In this document: piece by piece, positions 33,952 to 41,902 of the stretch
Layout: every line of letters begins with the position of its first letter
Position numbering within the stretch: the first letter of the stretch is position 1
Assembly (NCBI GenBank): GCA_964586675.1
Contig: CAZPHQ010000002.1
Span: forward strand, 62,001-126,000
Source of the DNA: JADLGH01 sp964586675
GTDB taxonomy: Bacteria > Desulfobacterota_D > UBA1144 > Nemesobacterales > UBA2774
Length of the DNA stretch: 64,000 nt
Reading direction: 5' to 3'
Translations under genes and position numbers: made by a program
The notes under the pieces: generated by a model
The model's database searches: none
Seen by the model: the letters and a program-made list of their open reading frames with translations, nothing else
What the model was told of the DNA's origin: nothing

Positions 33952-35281
33952 GACCCTTGGCCTCCTTCTTCGGCACAGGCAGAATCTCTTTCATCTCGGC
34001 TATGGATATGGCCGGGAGGGTCTTGATGAATATCAGGAAGAACATGAAGAACCATGCGAAGCTCCCGAGCGTGATGCCGATTTCGACCCAGGACACTTTA
34101 TAAATACCCCAGGACGCAGGGTCGAACCCTCTTGAAAGGGATATGACGATGATGTTGAACCTTTCGAACCACATTCCGATGTTTATGAATATGGAAATGA
34201 TAAACAGTGCTTTGATGTTCCTTCTTACGCTCTTGAACCAGAGCGGGAGCGGTATGACCACGTTGCAGACGATCATTATCCAGTAGAAGAGTGCGTACTC
34301 GCCTGTCGCCCTGTAGTAGAACTGGCCCCATTCCGCCGGGTTGCTGCTGTACCAGGCCATGAAGAACTCGACCCCGTATGCATAGCCGACTATAAGCGAA
34401 GTCACGATTATGAGCTTCGCCATGCCGTCGTAGTTGTCGAGGGTGATGTAATCTTCGAGGGAGAATATCTTTCGTATCGGTACTGTAAGCGTTATAACCA
34501 TCCCGAGACCGGAAAAGATGGCGCCCGCGACGAAGTATGGCGCGAAAATCGTCGTATGCCACCCGGGGAGGTTGGCCATCGCGAAGTCCCAGGAAACGAC
34601 GCTGTGAACCGAGAGAACGAGCGGAGTCGCGAAGGCTGCGAAGAAGAGATAGGCCCTCGTGTAGTGGAGCCACTCCCAGTTGCTCCCCTTCCATCCGAGG
34701 GAGAGTATCGAATATAGAATCTTGCGTGGTTTCTCCGTCACCTTGTCCCTGATGGCCGCGATGTCCGGGATCATACCTACGAAGAAGAAGACCGAGCTGA
34801 CTGTCAGATAAGTGCTGACGGCGAAAACGTCCCAGAGAAGAGGGGATTTGAAGTTAACCCAGAGCTCCCTCTGGTTCGGATACGGGAAGAGCCAGTAGAA
34901 GAACCATGGCCTGCCGAGGTGGATTATGGGGAACAGCCCCGCCGTCAAAACCGCGAAAACCGTCATACCCTCGGCGATACGGTAGATCGACATCCTGAAA
35001 TTCGCCCGGAAAAGAAACAGCACGGCGGAAATGAGTGTGCCCGAATGCGCGATACCGACCCAGAAGACGAAGTCAGTAATGTAAACGCCCCAGAATACGG
35101 GGTGCCTGTAACCTGCCACCCCGAGACCGGTGTAGACCTGGTAAAGGAAGCAGAAGAGCCCGAAGCCCACGACGCCGAGAGTCGGTACGAAGAGGGCAAG
35201 CCACTTCACGGTCGGCTTGTCGAGCATTCTTATTACGTCTTCGTTTACTCTTGCATAAGTTAATGACGTTTGCTCACTCAT
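33944..35281 (-). CDS. actC: Alternative complex III membrane subunit ActC
   Basis: This 445-residue NrfD-type membrane protein has about ten helices and is the quinol-binding partner of the ActB iron-sulfur subunit. Conserved stretches include FWVGIAHSGTLISAVLFLFRANFR, FPIIHLGRPWFFYW, and HSVVSWDFAMANLPGWHTTIFAPYFVAGA, the last with the conserved His-Ser and Asp. The ATG overlaps the actB stop codon by 1 nt. Confidence 0.94.
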   Translation of the reverse strand: MSEQTSLTYARVNEDVIRMLDKPTVKWLALFVPTLGVVGFGLFCFLYQVYTGLGVAGYRHPVFWGVYITDFVFWVGIAHSGTLISAVLFLFRANFRMSIYRIAEGMTVFAVLTAGLFPIIHLGRPWFFYWLFPYPNQRELWVNFKSPLLWDVFAVSTYLTVSSVFFFVGMIPDIAAIRDKVTEKPRKILYSILSLGWKGSNWEWLHYTRAYLFFAAFATPLVLSVHSVVSWDFAMANLPGWHTTIFAPYFVAGAIFSGLGMVITLTVPIRKIFSLEDYITLDNYDGMAKLIIVTSLIVGYAYGVEFFMAWYSSNPAEWGQFYYRATGEYALFYWIMIVCNVVIPLPLWFKSVRRNIKALFIISIFINIGMWFERFNIIVISLSRGFDPASWGIYKVSWVEIGITLGSFAWFFMFFLIFIKTLPAISIAEMKEILPVPKKEAKGHE

Positions 35282-38214
35282 TATGCCTTATCCCATTTCA
35301 CTTTTTTTAGATAGGTAATCGACGACTGCGTGTTAAGGGAGTGGAGAACCTTGTATCCCCTGTTATCTTTCGAAAGCTTTGAAGCCTTGGACTCGGGATC
35401 CTTGAGGTTCCCGAACACTATCGCGTCGGAGCCGCAGGCCTGCGCGCACGCTACCTGTACTTCGCCGTCGAGAACGTCTCTGCCCTTGTCTTTCGCCTGG
35501 TCCTTGGCGAAGTTGATCCTCTGCACGCAGAACGTGCACTTTTCCATGACGCCCATGCTTCTGACGGTGACGTCGGGGTTAAGCTGCCAGTTGAGAGGTT
35601 CGGGAAATTTGTACTGGAACCAGTTGAACTTTCTCACGCTGTAGCTGCAGTTGTTGGAGCAGTATCTCGTTCCGACGCAGCGGTTGTAGATCATACCGTT
35701 CAGCCCCTCGGGGTTGTGGTATGTAGCGTAGACCGGGCATACAGGCTCGCAGGGCGCGTTTCCGCACTGCTGGCACATCATGGGAAGGAACCGTGTTTCG
35801 AATCCCGCCTTGTTGTCAGATTTTTCGAAGTATCTTTCTATCTTTATCCACGCCATGTCGCGCCGCTTTGCGACGAGCTCTTTCCCGACGAAGGGGATGT
35901 TGTTCTCGGCATAGCAGGCCGTTACGCACGCTCCGCAACCGGTGCATTTCTGGAGGTCTATCGCCATTCCCCAGCGGTACCTCGCGTACTCCTTAGGCGG
36001 ATAGAAACCGGGCAGCTCGTGATCGACGGGAGGAAGTCCTTTCTGCATTTCGGTCAGGGTTACCTCCTGAGCGATACCCCTGTCGTGCTGGTGCGTCGTA
36101 TACTGTGTTTGAACGAACTGTGCGTGCTTTCCCGTTTTGGTAAGCTTGACTTTAGAGCTGAGCCATGCAAAGCCGCCCGAAAGCTTGTCGGTCGCAAGGG
36201 GCAGAATCGAAACGGGGTTGACGCCCCTGTCCTTCGCGTATCTGCCGTAGCTCGTGTGGCCCTGGCCGATCATTACCGCTACCGTATCGGGCCTCGTGCC
36301 GGGGTAGGGGTATACCTGGGTTTCGATGCTCCCCCGGGGAGATTCGATTACGACGTAATCGCCTAACTTGACGCCGAGATTGGAAGCGGTGTCGGGATGG
36401 ATTTCGACCCACGAATCCCAGACGCCTGTAGAAAGGGCGTCCGGCAGCTCCTGTAGCCACGGCTTATTGGCGCCCCTGCCGTCGTAATATTTATAGGACG
36501 GGTATGCGACGAAGAAGTAATCGCCGTCGCCGCTGAACGCGGCCTCGGGAAGCGCCGCTCCGGAAAGCCCGGCCGACAGGGAAACCTGTACCGGCGGGAC
36601 GTCCGAATAATAGCCGCCGTTTTCGAGGGCCTTGTTCCAGAAGGAATCGAAGCCGAGCCCGGCCACGCTTGAGTAGGCCGTTTTCCAGGACTCCCTCAGA
36701 TAATCGTAGAATGTAGCTGTTTCCTTGTATCTTTCTTTCAGGTCCTCGATGTTGGCAGTGACCCCGAGGATCACATCTCCCGTGCTCTTCGTATTGAAGA
36801 CGGGGGTCATGGAAGGCTGGATGAGACCGTGTATACCCGGGCCCGGAATGAAATCGCCCCAGCTTTCGAGGGTTGTGTTGTCGGGCATTATGAGCTTCGC
36901 CTTTTCTGTCGTCTCGTCCATGAAGCTGGAGAAGCTGACGACGAAAGGCACCTTCGAAATCGCATCCTCGAAGCCTGTAGACTTCGGAAGGGTAAACACG
37001 GGGTTTACGTTGTAGATCATGAGGATGTCCACGCCGCCATTGGCCATGGAATCGATGAGCGACAGCATCTCCGAGAACGGGCTCGCGTCGCTTATGCTGA
37101 GGGTATGCGCGAAGTCTATCGTTTCGCCGATATTCCCTGAAACGTAGTTCAATATATTTACAGCGACCTGGGTTTCTGTCGCGTTAGTGCCGGTCATCGC
37201 CGTGCCGCCGCCTATCGCGAGGCTCGGCTGCATGGAGGAAAAGTCCTGCGCGATCTGTCTTATCGTATCTGTCGGAACGCCTGTCGCCTCGGAGACTTTA
37301 TCTATCGGATAATCCCTCAGCACGGACGAGAGCTCGGCCCCCTTCTGCGAAAACCCTTCGCTCACTATAATGTTCGCAATGCCTAGCGCTAAAATGCCCT
37401 CGGTGCCGGGGATTATGGAGACCCATTCGTCGGCGTTAACGCCTGTCATGGAAGCCCTTGGCTCGACCTGGACGAACTTGCCCATCGAGCCGTCCCTGAA
37501 GCTGTGCATCTCGCTGAACTGCTTCGTGTAAAGAGTCGGCGAGAGCCAGGTTTCCATGAAGTCGGCGCCGAAGGAAAGGAGATATTTCGCCTTGTCTATA
37601 TTATAGGTTGGGATTTTGTCGATCCCGAAGGTTCTCTTGTTGGCTTCTTTCAGCGGCTCGTAGGCGTAGGTTTCGTAGGAGATGTGAACTCCGCCTATCG
37701 CTTCCATCCAGTCGTCGATGAGTGCACCGAAAGCGCCAGTTACGTTGTCCGAAAGGAATACGATTCTGCCGTTCTGTCCTTTTTTCCTTACTTCGTCGAT
37801 TTTGGCGGCGAGGACCTTCTGGGCGTTTTCCCAGCCGGTGGGCTGGCGCCTGCCGAGGTCGTTCGTCAGGAGCGGGGACCTCGTGCGGTCCGGGTTGTAG
37901 AGGCCCTGCAGTATCGCCTGGCCCTGGGCGCAGCTCGCGCCTTTGTTGACGGGATGATTCGGGTTGCCTTCTATCTTTATTGCGCGTCCTTCGCGGTTCT
38001 TCACGAGGATGCCGCAGCCCGCCGGACATTCCCGGCAGGTGCTCGCATACCAGTTAGGTACCCCGGGGATAATGCCCTCGGGCGGGATGACGTATGGGAT
38101 CAGCTGCTCAACAGGCTCGGAGCATCCGCCGGTTACGGCTGCAGTGCCGCCGGCCACTCCGATTATCTTGAGAAAATCCCGTCTCTTGATACCACCCTTT
38201 TTGTCTTGAGACAT
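35281..38214 (-). CDS. actB: Alternative complex III molybdopterin-like/iron-sulfur subunit ActB
   Basis: This 977-residue fusion joins a molybdopterin-oxidoreductase-like B1 domain to a four-cluster ferredoxin B2 domain. A Tat signal (KRRDFLKIIGVAGG) exports it folded. The B1 domain opens with CRECPAGC and a later Cys. The B2 domain holds clusters such as CTGCGACVTACYAE, CQQCGNAPCEPVCP and CTFCVQRINFAK. In characterised complexes B1 lacks the molybdenum cofactor. I chose ATG 38214 over the upstream TTG, as GGAGGAGG directly precedes it. It is co-transcribed between actA and actC. Confidence 0.95.
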   Translation of the reverse strand: MSQDKKGGIKRRDFLKIIGVAGGTAAVTGGCSEPVEQLIPYVIPPEGIIPGVPNWYASTCRECPAGCGILVKNREGRAIKIEGNPNHPVNKGASCAQGQAILQGLYNPDRTRSPLLTNDLGRRQPTGWENAQKVLAAKIDEVRKKGQNGRIVFLSDNVTGAFGALIDDWMEAIGGVHISYETYAYEPLKEANKRTFGIDKIPTYNIDKAKYLLSFGADFMETWLSPTLYTKQFSEMHSFRDGSMGKFVQVEPRASMTGVNADEWVSIIPGTEGILALGIANIIVSEGFSQKGAELSSVLRDYPIDKVSEATGVPTDTIRQIAQDFSSMQPSLAIGGGTAMTGTNATETQVAVNILNYVSGNIGETIDFAHTLSISDASPFSEMLSLIDSMANGGVDILMIYNVNPVFTLPKSTGFEDAISKVPFVVSFSSFMDETTEKAKLIMPDNTTLESWGDFIPGPGIHGLIQPSMTPVFNTKSTGDVILGVTANIEDLKERYKETATFYDYLRESWKTAYSSVAGLGFDSFWNKALENGGYYSDVPPVQVSLSAGLSGAALPEAAFSGDGDYFFVAYPSYKYYDGRGANKPWLQELPDALSTGVWDSWVEIHPDTASNLGVKLGDYVVIESPRGSIETQVYPYPGTRPDTVAVMIGQGHTSYGRYAKDRGVNPVSILPLATDKLSGGFAWLSSKVKLTKTGKHAQFVQTQYTTHQHDRGIAQEVTLTEMQKGLPPVDHELPGFYPPKEYARYRWGMAIDLQKCTGCGACVTACYAENNIPFVGKELVAKRRDMAWIKIERYFEKSDNKAGFETRFLPMMCQQCGNAPCEPVCPVYATYHNPEGLNGMIYNRCVGTRYCSNNCSYSVRKFNWFQYKFPEPLNWQLNPDVTVRSMGVMEKCTFCVQRINFAKDQAKDKGRDVLDGEVQVACAQACGSDAIVFGNLKDPESKASKLSKDNRGYKVLHSLNTQSSITYLKKVKWDKA

Positions 38215-38227
38215 CTCCTCCTCCAAA

Positions 38228-38800
38228 TTAATAATGACAGGTCAAACAGTCCTTCAGGTGAGTCAGCTCTTCGTGGTCCTTGGCGTTTTCCGTATGGCAA
38301 GTTATACAGAAGCCCATGTTCATCCTGTTGACCTTATGCACCTGATCCATGCTGGCGACGTCGCCGTGACATACTGCGCAGTCGAAGCCTCTCTTTATAT
38401 GCCTCTTGTGATTGAAGTGGACATACCCCGGCATGGAGTTGACCTTGATCCACGGTATGGGCTCTTTCTTGGCCCAGAACTCCCTGACCTTCGCGATCTC
38501 GGACTGAATGTTGATAATAGTTCCGCCAAAGTCGTAATCGACGTCGCGCCCCGATATGTGGGTGTGGCATCCCATGCATTTCTGCATCGAGGGAATACCG
38601 GGGTTGGGAGACACATCGACAAAGCTATGGCAGTACTGACACGGAATCTGGTCTTCGCCGGCGTGTATCTTGTGACTGAACCTTATAGGCTGAACGGGCC
38701 CTTTGTCGCTGCTTTCCGCGTTATTGTCGAAAAAATAAAATCCGACGAAAACGAAGATAGACAGTACAGGTACTAAAAACAATTTTATCCGTCTACTCAT
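38228..38800 (-). CDS. actA: Pentahaem cytochrome c subunit ActA
   Basis: This 190-residue cytochrome has an N-terminal membrane anchor at residues 7-25, then five CxxCH sites: CQYCH, CMGCH, CAVCH, CITCH and CLTCH. Additional His residues (FSHKIH, FNHKRH) supply distal ligands. It delivers electrons from the ActB clusters in the periplasm. It is first in the operon, 70 nt after a strong promoter. The order actABCDEF is the canonical one. Confidence 0.95.
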   Translation of the reverse strand: MSRRIKLFLVPVLSIFVFVGFYFFDNNAESSDKGPVQPIRFSHKIHAGEDQIPCQYCHSFVDVSPNPGIPSMQKCMGCHTHISGRDVDYDFGGTIINIQSEIAKVREFWAKKEPIPWIKVNSMPGYVHFNHKRHIKRGFDCAVCHGDVASMDQVHKVNRMNMGFCITCHTENAKDHEELTHLKDCLTCHY

Positions 38801-38869
38801 CCTATTTACCTTAGCTATGGAGTGTGTCCATTTGGAAGTGCAAAGCTACTACTCAAAAAACGCACAGTA

Positions 38870-38897
38870 TGTATATCATAACGTGGGAATCTGTCAA
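38870..38897 (-). promoter_or_regulatory. Promoter of the act operon
   Basis: Consensus TTGACA (38897-38892) is followed after 16 nt by TATACA (38875-38870), about 70 nt before the actA start. An 8-bp inverted repeat lies immediately upstream of the -35. This is the best promoter match near the operon. Confidence 0.65.
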
Positions 38898-38902
38898 GTT
38901 TG

Positions 38903-38928
38903 CGGAGCACCAGTCCGGAAGTGCTCCG
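38903..38928 (-). repeat. Inverted repeat between bioD and the act promoter
   Basis: CGGAGCAC and GTGCTCCG form an 8-bp perfect dyad around a 10-nt loop. It could be a bioD terminator (but has no U-tract) or an activator site directly upstream of the act -35 box. Confidence 0.45.
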
Positions 38929-38976
38929 AAGGGCCTTAAAAACGGGTGGATGCGCCTTTCGAGTGTGAGAGAAGGC

Positions 38977-39729
38977 TCAGAAAATATTAAATTTTTTTTC
39001 GAGGGCGGAAATAAATTTCCCTTCGTCGAAGGAGCCGCCGAAAACGGGCGCGAAGGCCCGCGGAGTGAGCCTTTCCATGGCCCCGGGAGACCCTTCGGCA
39101 ACGTTGAGAGAAGGATCCTCCGGATAGACTCCGAGAAGAGGCGCGCCGGTCTGTTTTTTGATCGCGGAAGGGTTCATTTTCTCCGCGAGCCCGGGAGAAT
39201 CCGGGAACGCGTTTATGACCACCCCGAGGACTGCGAGACCCCTCATGCGCGCGCACTCGATTGTGAGCGAAGTGTGGTTTACGGTGCCGAGACCGGGACG
39301 CGCTACGACGAGGAGAGGAAGAGAGAGATTGCGCGCGAGGTCGGCCATGAGATAGTCTTCGAGTATCGGGACTAAAAGACCGCCGGCCCCCTCGACGAGG
39401 ACGACGTCGCGGGCGGATGCGATTCTCCCGTATGCAGATTTTATCCTGTCGATGTCTATTGTTTCTCCCGAAAGGGCCGCGGCAGCGTGCGGGGAGAGAG
39501 GGGCTTCGAAGCTGTAGACGCAATCGTCGGGAGAAGTTTCACCGAGCACCATTCGCAGGAATTCGATGTCCGTAAGCCCCGGGAGTGAAGAGCCCGATTG
39601 CAGGGGCTTCATGACGCCGACATTCAGCCCGGTGTTTTTAAGGGACAGCGCGAGCGCCGCCGTTATGACCGTTTTGCCTACGCCCGTGTCCGTTCCTGTG
39701 ATGAATATGCTTTTGGGAAGCCAGGGCAT
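38977..39729 (-). CDS. bioD: Dethiobiotin synthetase
   Basis: This 250-residue ATP-dependent enzyme closes the ureido ring of dethiobiotin from diaminopelargonate and CO2. The P-loop is GTDTGVGKT near residue 12. Other family motifs are KPLQSGSS, VLVEGAGGLLVPI and VARPGLGTVNHTSLT. Length is typical. No other bio genes lie in the window, so the pathway is split in this genome. It lies 46 nt after the MIP18-family gene on the same strand. Confidence 0.93.
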   Translation of the reverse strand: MPWLPKSIFITGTDTGVGKTVITAALALSLKNTGLNVGVMKPLQSGSSLPGLTDIEFLRMVLGETSPDDCVYSFEAPLSPHAAAALSGETIDIDRIKSAYGRIASARDVVLVEGAGGLLVPILEDYLMADLARNLSLPLLVVARPGLGTVNHTSLTIECARMRGLAVLGVVINAFPDSPGLAEKMNPSAIKKQTGAPLLGVYPEDPSLNVAEGSPGAMERLTPRAFAPVFGGSFDEGKFISALEKKFNIF

Positions 39730-39775
39730 TGTCGCTCGATTCTCCGGGGATCAGGTGCGCGCCCCTTTACGGCCG

Positions 39776-40297
39776 TCAGAAATTGAGGCTCTGCTGTGCC
39801 TCTTCGCTCATCTTGCTCGGGTCCCAGGGCGGGTCCCAGACGAGCTCTATGTCGACGGATTCGACGCCGGGAATCTCCTCGACGAGGAGCCTCGATTCGC
39901 CCGCGATCTGCGTCGACGCAGGGCAGCCGGGGGCTGTCATTGTCATCTCGATGCGGACGTTGCCGCCGTCGATCTCGATGCCGTAGATGAGCCCTAAGTT
40001 CACGATGTCGATAGGTATCTCCGGGTCGTAAACGTTGCTGAGGATTTCGAGGACCTTTTCTTCCGTGACCTGAGGCGGCTCGGCGGAGGGCGCATCCGAC
40101 GCCACAGCTTCGAGCGAGGAAGGGGCGGCGGCGCTTTCCTGCGCGCGCGTTTCAGCCGGGGAATCCGCAAGCGCGGCCGGAGCGGTATTTTCCCGGGGCG
40201 CATCGCCGGTTTTAATATGCCCGGCGTCGCCTGACTGCTTTGTGTCCGCGGGGGTTTCGCCCGAGAAGAGCCCGCTCAGGAATTTTCCGAGTCCCAC
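39776..40297 (-). CDS. MIP18/DUF59 family protein, SufT-like
   Basis: This 173-residue protein has an Ala/Pro/Glu-rich, probably disordered N-terminal 75 residues. The conserved MIP18 domain follows: YDPEIPIDIVNLGLIY, MTMTAPGCP with the conserved Cys, and LVWDPPWDPSKMSE. Such proteins help mature Fe-S clusters or, as PaaD, act in phenylacetate degradation. No suf or paa genes are beside it. The long linker is unusual for the family. Confidence 0.83.
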   Translation of the reverse strand: MGLGKFLSGLFSGETPADTKQSGDAGHIKTGDAPRENTAPAALADSPAETRAQESAAAPSSLEAVASDAPSAEPPQVTEEKVLEILSNVYDPEIPIDIVNLGLIYGIEIDGGNVRIEMTMTAPGCPASTQIAGESRLLVEEIPGVESVDIELVWDPPWDPSKMSEEAQQSLNF

Positions 40298-40440
40298 TTC
40301 TTTCAGCCTCCTTCGCCGAATTTACCTAATACCTGTAAATATAAGCATACACAGCCGCCGGCGCATGCCCAAACCGGGGCGCCGAGCGGGGCCGTTCGCT
40401 TACGCCGCCGCTGAAGATTCCGAAAACCTTTACGCCAGTC

Positions 40441-40959
40441 TTAAAGCGCCGCCTTCACGGCCGAGATCGCCGCTTCGTAGTTGGGCTCTGACGCGATCTC
40501 GGGGACTATTTCGACGTACTTGACCTTGTCGTTCTTGTCGACGACGAATATGGACCTCGCAAGGAGCCTGTTCTCCTTTATGAGGACGCCGTAATTCTCG
40601 CCGAAGGACGCGTCCTTGTAGTCAGACAGGGTCTGGACCTTGTCTATGCCCTCGGCGGCGCAGTAGCGCTTGAGCGCGAATGGGAGGTCCATGCTTATAG
40701 TCAAGATCTCGACGTCGTCTCCGAGCTTTGCCGCCTCCTCGTTGAACCTCCTCGTCTGGATGTCGCAGACAGGCGTATCGACGGAGACGATGACGTTGAA
40801 CACCTTCACCTTGCCCTCGAGATCGTGGAGGCCGACCGGCGCTCCGGGCATTGCGTAGAGGGTGAAATCAGGGGCGGCGTCCCCGGGCTTTACCTCGTGC
40901 CCGACGAGCGTTACGGGGTTTCCTTTCATGGTCACCAAGCTGGCTCTTTCCTGTGACAT
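40441..40959 (-). CDS. tpx: Thiol peroxidase
   Basis: This 172-residue atypical 2-Cys peroxiredoxin reduces hydroperoxides using thioredoxin. Peroxidatic Cys65 lies in DTPVCDIQT and resolving Cys100 in KRYCAAEG. GDAAPDFTL is the usual early motif. AGGAGG stands 6 nt before ATG 40959; a longer frame upstream only adds a basic stretch. Thioredoxin reductase is encoded at 3.4 kb. The leader contains a strong hairpin (40999-41016). Confidence 0.95.
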   Translation of the reverse strand: MSQERASLVTMKGNPVTLVGHEVKPGDAAPDFTLYAMPGAPVGLHDLEGKVKVFNVIVSVDTPVCDIQTRRFNEEAAKLGDDVEILTISMDLPFALKRYCAAEGIDKVQTLSDYKDASFGENYGVLIKENRLLARSIFVVDKNDKVKYVEIVPEIASEPNYEAAISAVKAAL

Positions 40960-40998
40960 AATTTTCCTCCTGCGGGAATTTTTTCGCGTTATGTTTCG

Positions 40999-41016
40999 GC
41001 CCCTCCTCGAAGGGGC
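40999..41016 (-). repeat. Hairpin in the tpx leader
   Basis: GCCCCT and AGGGGC form a 6-bp stem with a 6-nt loop, 40 nt before the tpx start and downstream of its candidate promoter. There is no U-run. It may shape mRNA stability. Confidence 0.45.
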
Positions 41017-41029
41017 GGTCACTCCCAAG

Positions 41030-41056
41030 GCTATATAGTCGGGCTTTCGTTGTCAA
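41030..41056 (-). promoter_or_regulatory. Candidate tpx promoter
   Basis: TTGACA (41056-41051) is followed after 15 nt by TATAGC (41035-41030) on the minus strand. It is in the divergent gap with the cold-shock gene. The spacing is short, but TAGCCT at 17 nt is an alternative. Confidence 0.5.
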
Positions 41057-41092
41057 ACTGCCAGAACCTCTCATTAATTTTGCTTATTTCTG

Positions 41093-41120
41093 TTGACTAA
41101 ATATTAAAAATATGTACTCT
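41093..41120 (+). promoter_or_regulatory. Candidate cold-shock gene promoter
   Basis: TTGACT (41093-41098) with TACTCT (41115-41120) after 16 nt gives a leader of about 25 nt. The -35 is good, the -10 weak. Confidence 0.4.
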
Positions 41121-41151
41121 TGGATTGACATTATTCTTCGGAGGAATTGCT

Positions 41152-41352
41152 TTGAAAGGCAAGGTAAAATGGTTTAACGAGTCGAAAGGTTTCGGGTTTA
41201 TCGAGCAGGATAACGGCAAGGATGTTTTCGTCCACTACAGCGCTATCGAAGGGGCTGGATTCAGGACCCTGGCAGAAGGCGACGAGGTCGAATTCGAAGT
41301 AGTCGAAAGCCCCAAGGGTCTTCAGGCCAGCAAGGTCAACAAGGTTTCCTAA
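41152..41352 (+). CDS. cspA: Cold-shock domain protein
   Basis: This 66-residue single cold-shock domain starts at TTG 41152, 7 nt after GGAGG. RNP1 is KGFGFIEQ and RNP2 is DVFVHYSAI; the first strand is KGKVKWFN. Such proteins bind single-stranded RNA/DNA and melt RNA structure. The short leader argues against a classical cold-induced thermosensor 5' UTR. Several hairpins follow the stop. The family usually has several paralogues, so the symbol is generic. Confidence 0.93.
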   Translation: MKGKVKWFNESKGFGFIEQDNGKDVFVHYSAIEGAGFRTLAEGDEVEFEVVESPKGLQASKVNKVS

Positions 41353-41402
41353 CGGACCTGGCCAAGCCCGCTTCAGGAAGCTCCCGGATGTAGTTCTTAA
41401 GA

Positions 41403-41461
41403 CAGACTGGACTTCTTGTCTGGATTCGTGCGGCGAGGTTTCTGCACGAAAGGACTTTTTT
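41403..41461 (+). terminator. Probable terminator after the cold-shock gene
   Basis: A first stem CAGAC/GTCTG (41403-41422) is followed by TTCGTGC/GCACGAA (41425-41450). A run of six Ts begins 5 nt later. The offset of the T-run lowers confidence slightly. Confidence 0.6.
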
Positions 41462-41509
41462 GCGCCGCGGTTTCAGGAACGGCGCAGAAAGGCCGGACGG
41501 GTACGCGCG

Positions 41510-41890
41510 TCATTCGCGTCCGGGCTCAACAATCAGCTTCCCCCTGTACATGGCCATCTGACATGTAAATTCGTACTCACCCGGGCTTGCGGGCGTGAAC
41601 ACTATTTCGCGCGGCTGCCCGAGGGGGAGGTCCGCGCTTACGTCGAGCCCGCTGAAGATAACCTTTTCGGCGCAGGGGTTTTTGTCCTTCCGGAGGAATC
41701 TCAGCCTGAGAGGCTTTCCCGCGCCGGCGCGTATGACGGAGGGCTCGTAAACGCCGCCGTCGACTATTATGTCGAGCGCGCTGTCGCCGGCTTTCGCTTC
41801 GGGACGGTTTTTCGAGAGCCAGAACCACCAGACTATGAAGGCCGCGGCGGCCAGACCGAGAATATTTACTAGAAGCGTCATTCGAGTCAC
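41510..41890 (-). CDS. Membrane-anchored cupredoxin-domain protein
   Basis: This 126-residue protein has one N-terminal membrane helix (residues 6-25). A cupredoxin-type beta-domain follows, with a possible copper site Cys in CAEKVIF and the C-terminal FTCQMAMYRG. It starts 12 nt after the copA stop codon. Small cupredoxins of this kind often accompany copper ATPases and may accept or shuttle copper outside the inner membrane. That role here is inference from adjacency. Confidence 0.82.
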   Translation of the reverse strand: MTRMTLLVNILGLAAAAFIVWWFWLSKNRPEAKAGDSALDIIVDGGVYEPSVIRAGAGKPLRLRFLRKDKNPCAEKVIFSGLDVSADLPLGQPREIVFTPASPGEYEFTCQMAMYRGKLIVEPGRE

Positions 41891-41902
41891 CTTCTGATTT
41901 TC

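Noticed and set aside
41463..41490. GCGCCG/CGGCGC hairpin as terminator of the cupredoxin gene
   Set aside because: On the minus strand it is followed by As, not Ts; the T-run precedes it on the plus strand.
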